Assembly: GCF_012275575.1 (NCBI RefSeq)
Contig: NZ_NPIH01000293.1
Coordinates: 1 to 35,826 of the forward strand
Direction of reading: 5' to 3'
From: Paraburkholderia sp. SG-MS1
GTDB taxonomy: Bacteria > Pseudomonadota > Gammaproteobacteria > Burkholderiales > Burkholderiaceae
DNA: 35,826 nucleotides
In this document: piece after piece, positions 33,189 to 35,826 of the stretch
Numbering within the stretch: position 1 is the first letter of the stretch
Layout: each line of letters opens with the position of its first letter
Translations under genes and position numbers: made by a program
The notes under the pieces: model-generated
The model's input: only the letters and a program-made list of their open reading frames with translations
Database searches by the model: none
What the model was told of the DNA's origin: nothing

Positions 33189-35826
33189 GTGCGTCTGACC
33201 TCGATCAAACTCGCTGGCTTCAAGTCATTCGTCGATCCCACGCATTTCCAGGTTCCGGGCCAGCTGGTTGGCGTGGTGGGGCCGAACGGGTGCGGCAAGT
33301 CCAACATCATCGATGCCGTGCGCTGGGTGCTCGGCGAATCGCGCGCCTCCGAGCTGCGCGGCGAGTCGATGCAGGACGTGATCTTCAATGGCTCGACCGC
33401 GCGCAAGCCCGGCAGCCGCGCCAGCGTCGAACTCGTGTTCGACAACGCCGACGGCCGCGCCGCCGGTCAGTGGGGCCAATATGCCGAGATCGCCGTGAAG
33501 CGCGTGCTCACGCGCGACGGCACCTCGAGCTACTACATCAACAATCTGCCCGCGCGCCGCCGCGACATTCAGGACATCTTCCTCGGCACCGGCCTCGGGC
33601 CGCGCGCGTACGCGATCATCGGGCAGGGCATGATCGCGCGCCTGATCGAGGCGAAGCCGGAAGAGCTGCGGGTGTTCCTCGAAGAAGCCGCCGGCGTGTC
33701 GAAGTACAAGGAACGCCGCCGCGAGACCGAGAACCGTCTGCACGACACGCGCGAGAATCTGACGCGGGTCGAGGACATCGTCCGCGAGCTGGGGACCAAC
33801 CTCGAGAAGCTCGAAGGCCAGGCGGTGGTCGCCACGCGCTACAAGGAACTGCAGACGGACGGCGAAGAGAAGCAGCGTCTGTTGTGGCTGTTGCGCAAGA
33901 ACGAAGCCGGCAGCGAGCAGGAGCGCCAGCAACGCGCGATCGAACAGGCGCAGATCGACCTCGAAGCGCAAACCGCGAAGCTGCGGGAAGTCGAAGCGCA
34001 ACTCGAAACGCTGCGAGTCGCGCATTATTCCGCGAGCGATGCAATGCAGGGCGCGCAAGGCGCGCTGTACGAGGCGAACTCGGAGGTCAGCCGCCTTGAA
34101 GCCGAGATCAAGTTCATCGTCGAATCGCGCAACCGCGTGCAGGCGCAGATCGCCGCGCTGAGCGCGCAGCGCGAGCAGTGGCAGTCGCAAGCCGAAAAGG
34201 CGCAGGGCGACCTCGAAGACGCCGAAGAGCAACTGGCCGTCGCCGAAGAAAAAGCCGCGCTCGCCGAAGACGAAGCCGCCGCGAAGCACGACGCGATGCC
34301 CGCACTCGAAGCGCGTTGGCGCGACGCGCAGACCGAGCTGAACGCGGAGCGCGGCGGGATCGCGCAGACCGAACAGGCGTTGAAGCTCGAAGCCGCGCAT
34401 CAGCGCAATGCTGATCAGCAGTTGCAGCAGCTGCAGCAGCGTCACGAGCGCCTGAAGCTCGAAGCGGGCGGCCTCGACGCGCCCGACGAAGCGCAGCTCG
34501 AAGACCTGCGCATGCAGCTCGCCGAGCACGAAGAGATCCTGCACGACGCACAGGCGCGTCTGACCGACGCGCAGGAAACGCTGCCGCGTCTGGACGCCGA
34601 ACGCCGCACCGCGCAGGAGCGCGTGCAGGCCGAAAGCGCGCAGATCCATCAGCTCGACGCACGCCTCGCCGCGCTCAAGCAGTTGCAGGAAAACGTCCAG
34701 ACCGAAGGCAAGATCCAGCCGTGGCTCGACAAGCACGAACTGGGCGGCCTGCCGCGTCTGTGGAAGAAGCTGCACGTCGAAGCCGGTTGGGAAGCCGCGC
34801 TCGAAGCGGTGTTGCGCGAGCGGCTAGCCGCACTCGAAGTGTCGAACCTCGACTGGGTCAAAGCGTTCGCCACCGACGCACCGCCCGCAAAGCTCGCGTT
34901 CTACGCACCGCCCGTCGCCGGTCAGCCGGTCGCCACGCCGCCCGCTTTGCGGCCGCTGCTGTCGCTCGTGCGCATCGACGACGCGGGCATCCGCGCGGTG
35001 CTGACCGACTGGCTCGGGCTCGCGTTCGTGGCCGACGACCTGCAGCAGGCGCTCGGCATGCGCTCGCAATTGCCGGAAGGCGGCTCGTTCGTTGTAAAGG
35101 CGGGGCACGTCGTGACGCGCGTCGGCGTGCAGCTGTATGCAGCCGATTCGGAACAGGCCGGCATGCTGGCCCGTCAGCAGGAAATCGAAAACCTCGCGCG
35201 CCAGGTGCGCGCGCAGGCCTTGCTCGCCGACGAGGCGAAAGCCGCCGCGATCCGCGCCGAAGCCGCGCACACGCAAGCCGCGCAGGCACTGACCGACGTG
35301 CGTCAGCAGGCCGAGCGCGCGACACAGCGCGTGCACGCGCTGCAGATGGATGTGCTCAAGCTCACCCAGGCGCACGAGCGCTACACGCAGCGCAGCACGC
35401 AGATTCGCGAGGAGCTCGAAGAGATCACCGCGCAGATCGAGGAGCAGCGCGCGATGCGTGCGGAATCGGAGGCGAACTTCGAGCGGCACGACGGCGAACT
35501 GGCCGAACTGCAGGCGCGTTTCGAAGATCACCAGCTGGCCTTCGAGGCACTCGACGAAGAACTGACCACCGCGCGCGGCCAGGCGCGCGACCTGGACCGG
35601 GGCGCCACCGATGCGCGCTTCGCCGCGCGCAACATGGCGAACCGTATCGACGAACTGAAGCGCAGCATCCAGGTCGCGCACGAGCAGAGCGAGCGTGTCG
35701 CGGCGTCGCTGGAAGACGCGCGCGCCGAGCTGGAGACGATCAACGAGCAGACCGCGCACACCGGCCTGCAGGACGCGCTCGACATCCGTTCGGTCAAGGA
35801 AGAGGCGCTGCATGCCGCGCGCCTGG
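33189..35826 (+). CDS. smc: Chromosome segregation protein SMC, N-terminal part (runs off the window)
   Basis: SMC is the core ATPase of the condensin-like complex that organises and segregates chromosomes. The first 879 codons are present. The N-terminal head carries Walker A GPNGCGKSN near residues 32-40, the Q-loop segment, and GQGMIARLIEAKPEELR with FLEEAAGVSKYKERR. A long Glu/Gln/Ala-rich coiled coil follows from about residue 165 to 495. The hinge spans about 500-655 (LGGLPRLWKKL through TRVGVQLYAAD), then the returning coiled coil continues to the window end. The C-terminal signature and Walker B lie outside. The start is GTG at 33189, before RLTSIKLAGFKSF, the family N-terminus. Confidence 0.96.
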   Translation, partial: MRLTSIKLAGFKSFVDPTHFQVPGQLVGVVGPNGCGKSNIIDAVRWVLGESRASELRGESMQDVIFNGSTARKPGSRASVELVFDNADGRAAGQWGQYAEIAVKRVLTRDGTSSYYINNLPARRRDIQDIFLGTGLGPRAYAIIGQGMIARLIEAKPEELRVFLEEAAGVSKYKERRRETENRLHDTRENLTRVEDIVRELGTNLEKLEGQAVVATRYKELQTDGEEKQRLLWLLRKNEAGSEQERQQRAIEQAQIDLEAQTAKLREVEAQLETLRVAHYSASDAMQGAQGALYEANSEVSRLEAEIKFIVESRNRVQAQIAALSAQREQWQSQAEKAQGDLEDAEEQLAVAEEKAALAEDEAAAKHDAMPALEARWRDAQTELNAERGGIAQTEQALKLEAAHQRNADQQLQQLQQRHERLKLEAGGLDAPDEAQLEDLRMQLAEHEEILHDAQARLTDAQETLPRLDAERRTAQERVQAESAQIHQLDARLAALKQLQENVQTEGKIQPWLDKHELGGLPRLWKKLHVEAGWEAALEAVLRERLAALEVSNLDWVKAFATDAPPAKLAFYAPPVAGQPVATPPALRPLLSLVRIDDAGIRAVLTDWLGLAFVADDLQQALGMRSQLPEGGSFVVKAGHVVTRVGVQLYAADSEQAGMLARQQEIENLARQVRAQALLADEAKAAAIRAEAAHTQAAQALTDVRQQAERATQRVHALQMDVLKLTQAHERYTQRSTQIREELEEITAQIEEQRAMRAESEANFERHDGELAELQARFEDHQLAFEALDEELTTARGQARDLDRGATDARFAARNMANRIDELKRSIQVAHEQSERVAASLEDARAELETINEQTAHTGLQDALDIRSVKEEALHAARL

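Noticed and set aside
32762..34099. 445-codon open frame on the plus strand running from the transporter into smc
   Set aside because: It is out of frame with both genes, Arg-rich and without motifs.
33225..34775. 516-codon open frame on the minus strand opposite smc
   Set aside because: Its Leu/Arg/Ala-rich composition mirrors the coiled-coil codons of smc, which is unmistakable on the plus strand.

Overview
This window looks like core chromosome of a Burkholderiaceae betaproteobacterium, most likely Paraburkholderia or Burkholderia. The reasons are the high GC content with strongly GC-ending codons, the gene families present (a DUF2866-type small protein, DUF1853, a family 4 uracil-DNA glycosylase with a long N-terminal linker), and the gene orders, such as dapC-dapD-arsC-like-dapE-prmB. 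The genus is inferred from protein character and gene order; no database was searched. I see no insertion sequence, prophage, CRISPR array or integrase.

Layout. 1-232: the end of a tRNA-Glu gene, tRNA-Asp and their terminator. 333-2855: a GNAT acetyltransferase, an AraC-type regulator, an RraA-family protein that keeps an aldolase/decarboxylase-type motif, and a gamma-glutamylcyclotransferase-like protein. 2917-9080: the glyoxylate-shunt block. It holds malate synthase (aceB), a type II haloacid dehalogenase, a divergent LysR regulator, a universal stress protein and isocitrate lyase (aceA), the last with an AT-rich promoter region bracketed by an 11-bp inverted repeat. 9205-11696: a RhlE-like DEAD-box helicase with a Gly/Arg-rich tail, a ~490-nt gap with a possible tiny basic ORF, and an acyl-CoA-binding protein. 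11854-15458: a tightly overlapping operon tsaB-rimI-udg4-DUF1853, followed by decayed copies of the DUF1853 3' end. 15813-19276: lplT and thiD on the minus strand, divergent from alanine racemase. 19671-21468: radA and a DUF2866-like small gene. 21568-26789: an alpha-methylacyl-CoA racemase-like CoA transferase, a YheS-like ABC-F ATPase, glutathione peroxidase and cardiolipin synthase. 26855-31546: the succinylase branch of lysine/diaminopimelate biosynthesis (dapC, dapD, dapE) with an ArsC-like reductase and prmB. 32044 to the end: an EamA-type transporter and the first 879 codons of smc.

How the genes work together. aceA and aceB supply the two glyoxylate-shunt steps. The dehalogenase beside aceB could feed the same pool, because dehalogenation of a haloacetate gives glycolate and then glyoxylate. 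dapC/dapD/dapE make three consecutive diaminopimelate steps, and alr supplies D-alanine for the same peptidoglycan peptide. tsaB and rimI modify tRNA and a ribosomal protein, and prmB methylates another ribosomal protein. udg4, radA and possibly DUF1853 belong to DNA repair.

No clearly new multi-gene system is visible. The observations I would check first are the inverted repeat around the aceA promoter, the structured aceA 3' region, the decayed DUF1853 copies and the nuclease-like motif of DUF1853, the G-x20-R-D-x2-E motif in the RraA-like protein, and the unannotated 37-codon basic ORF.
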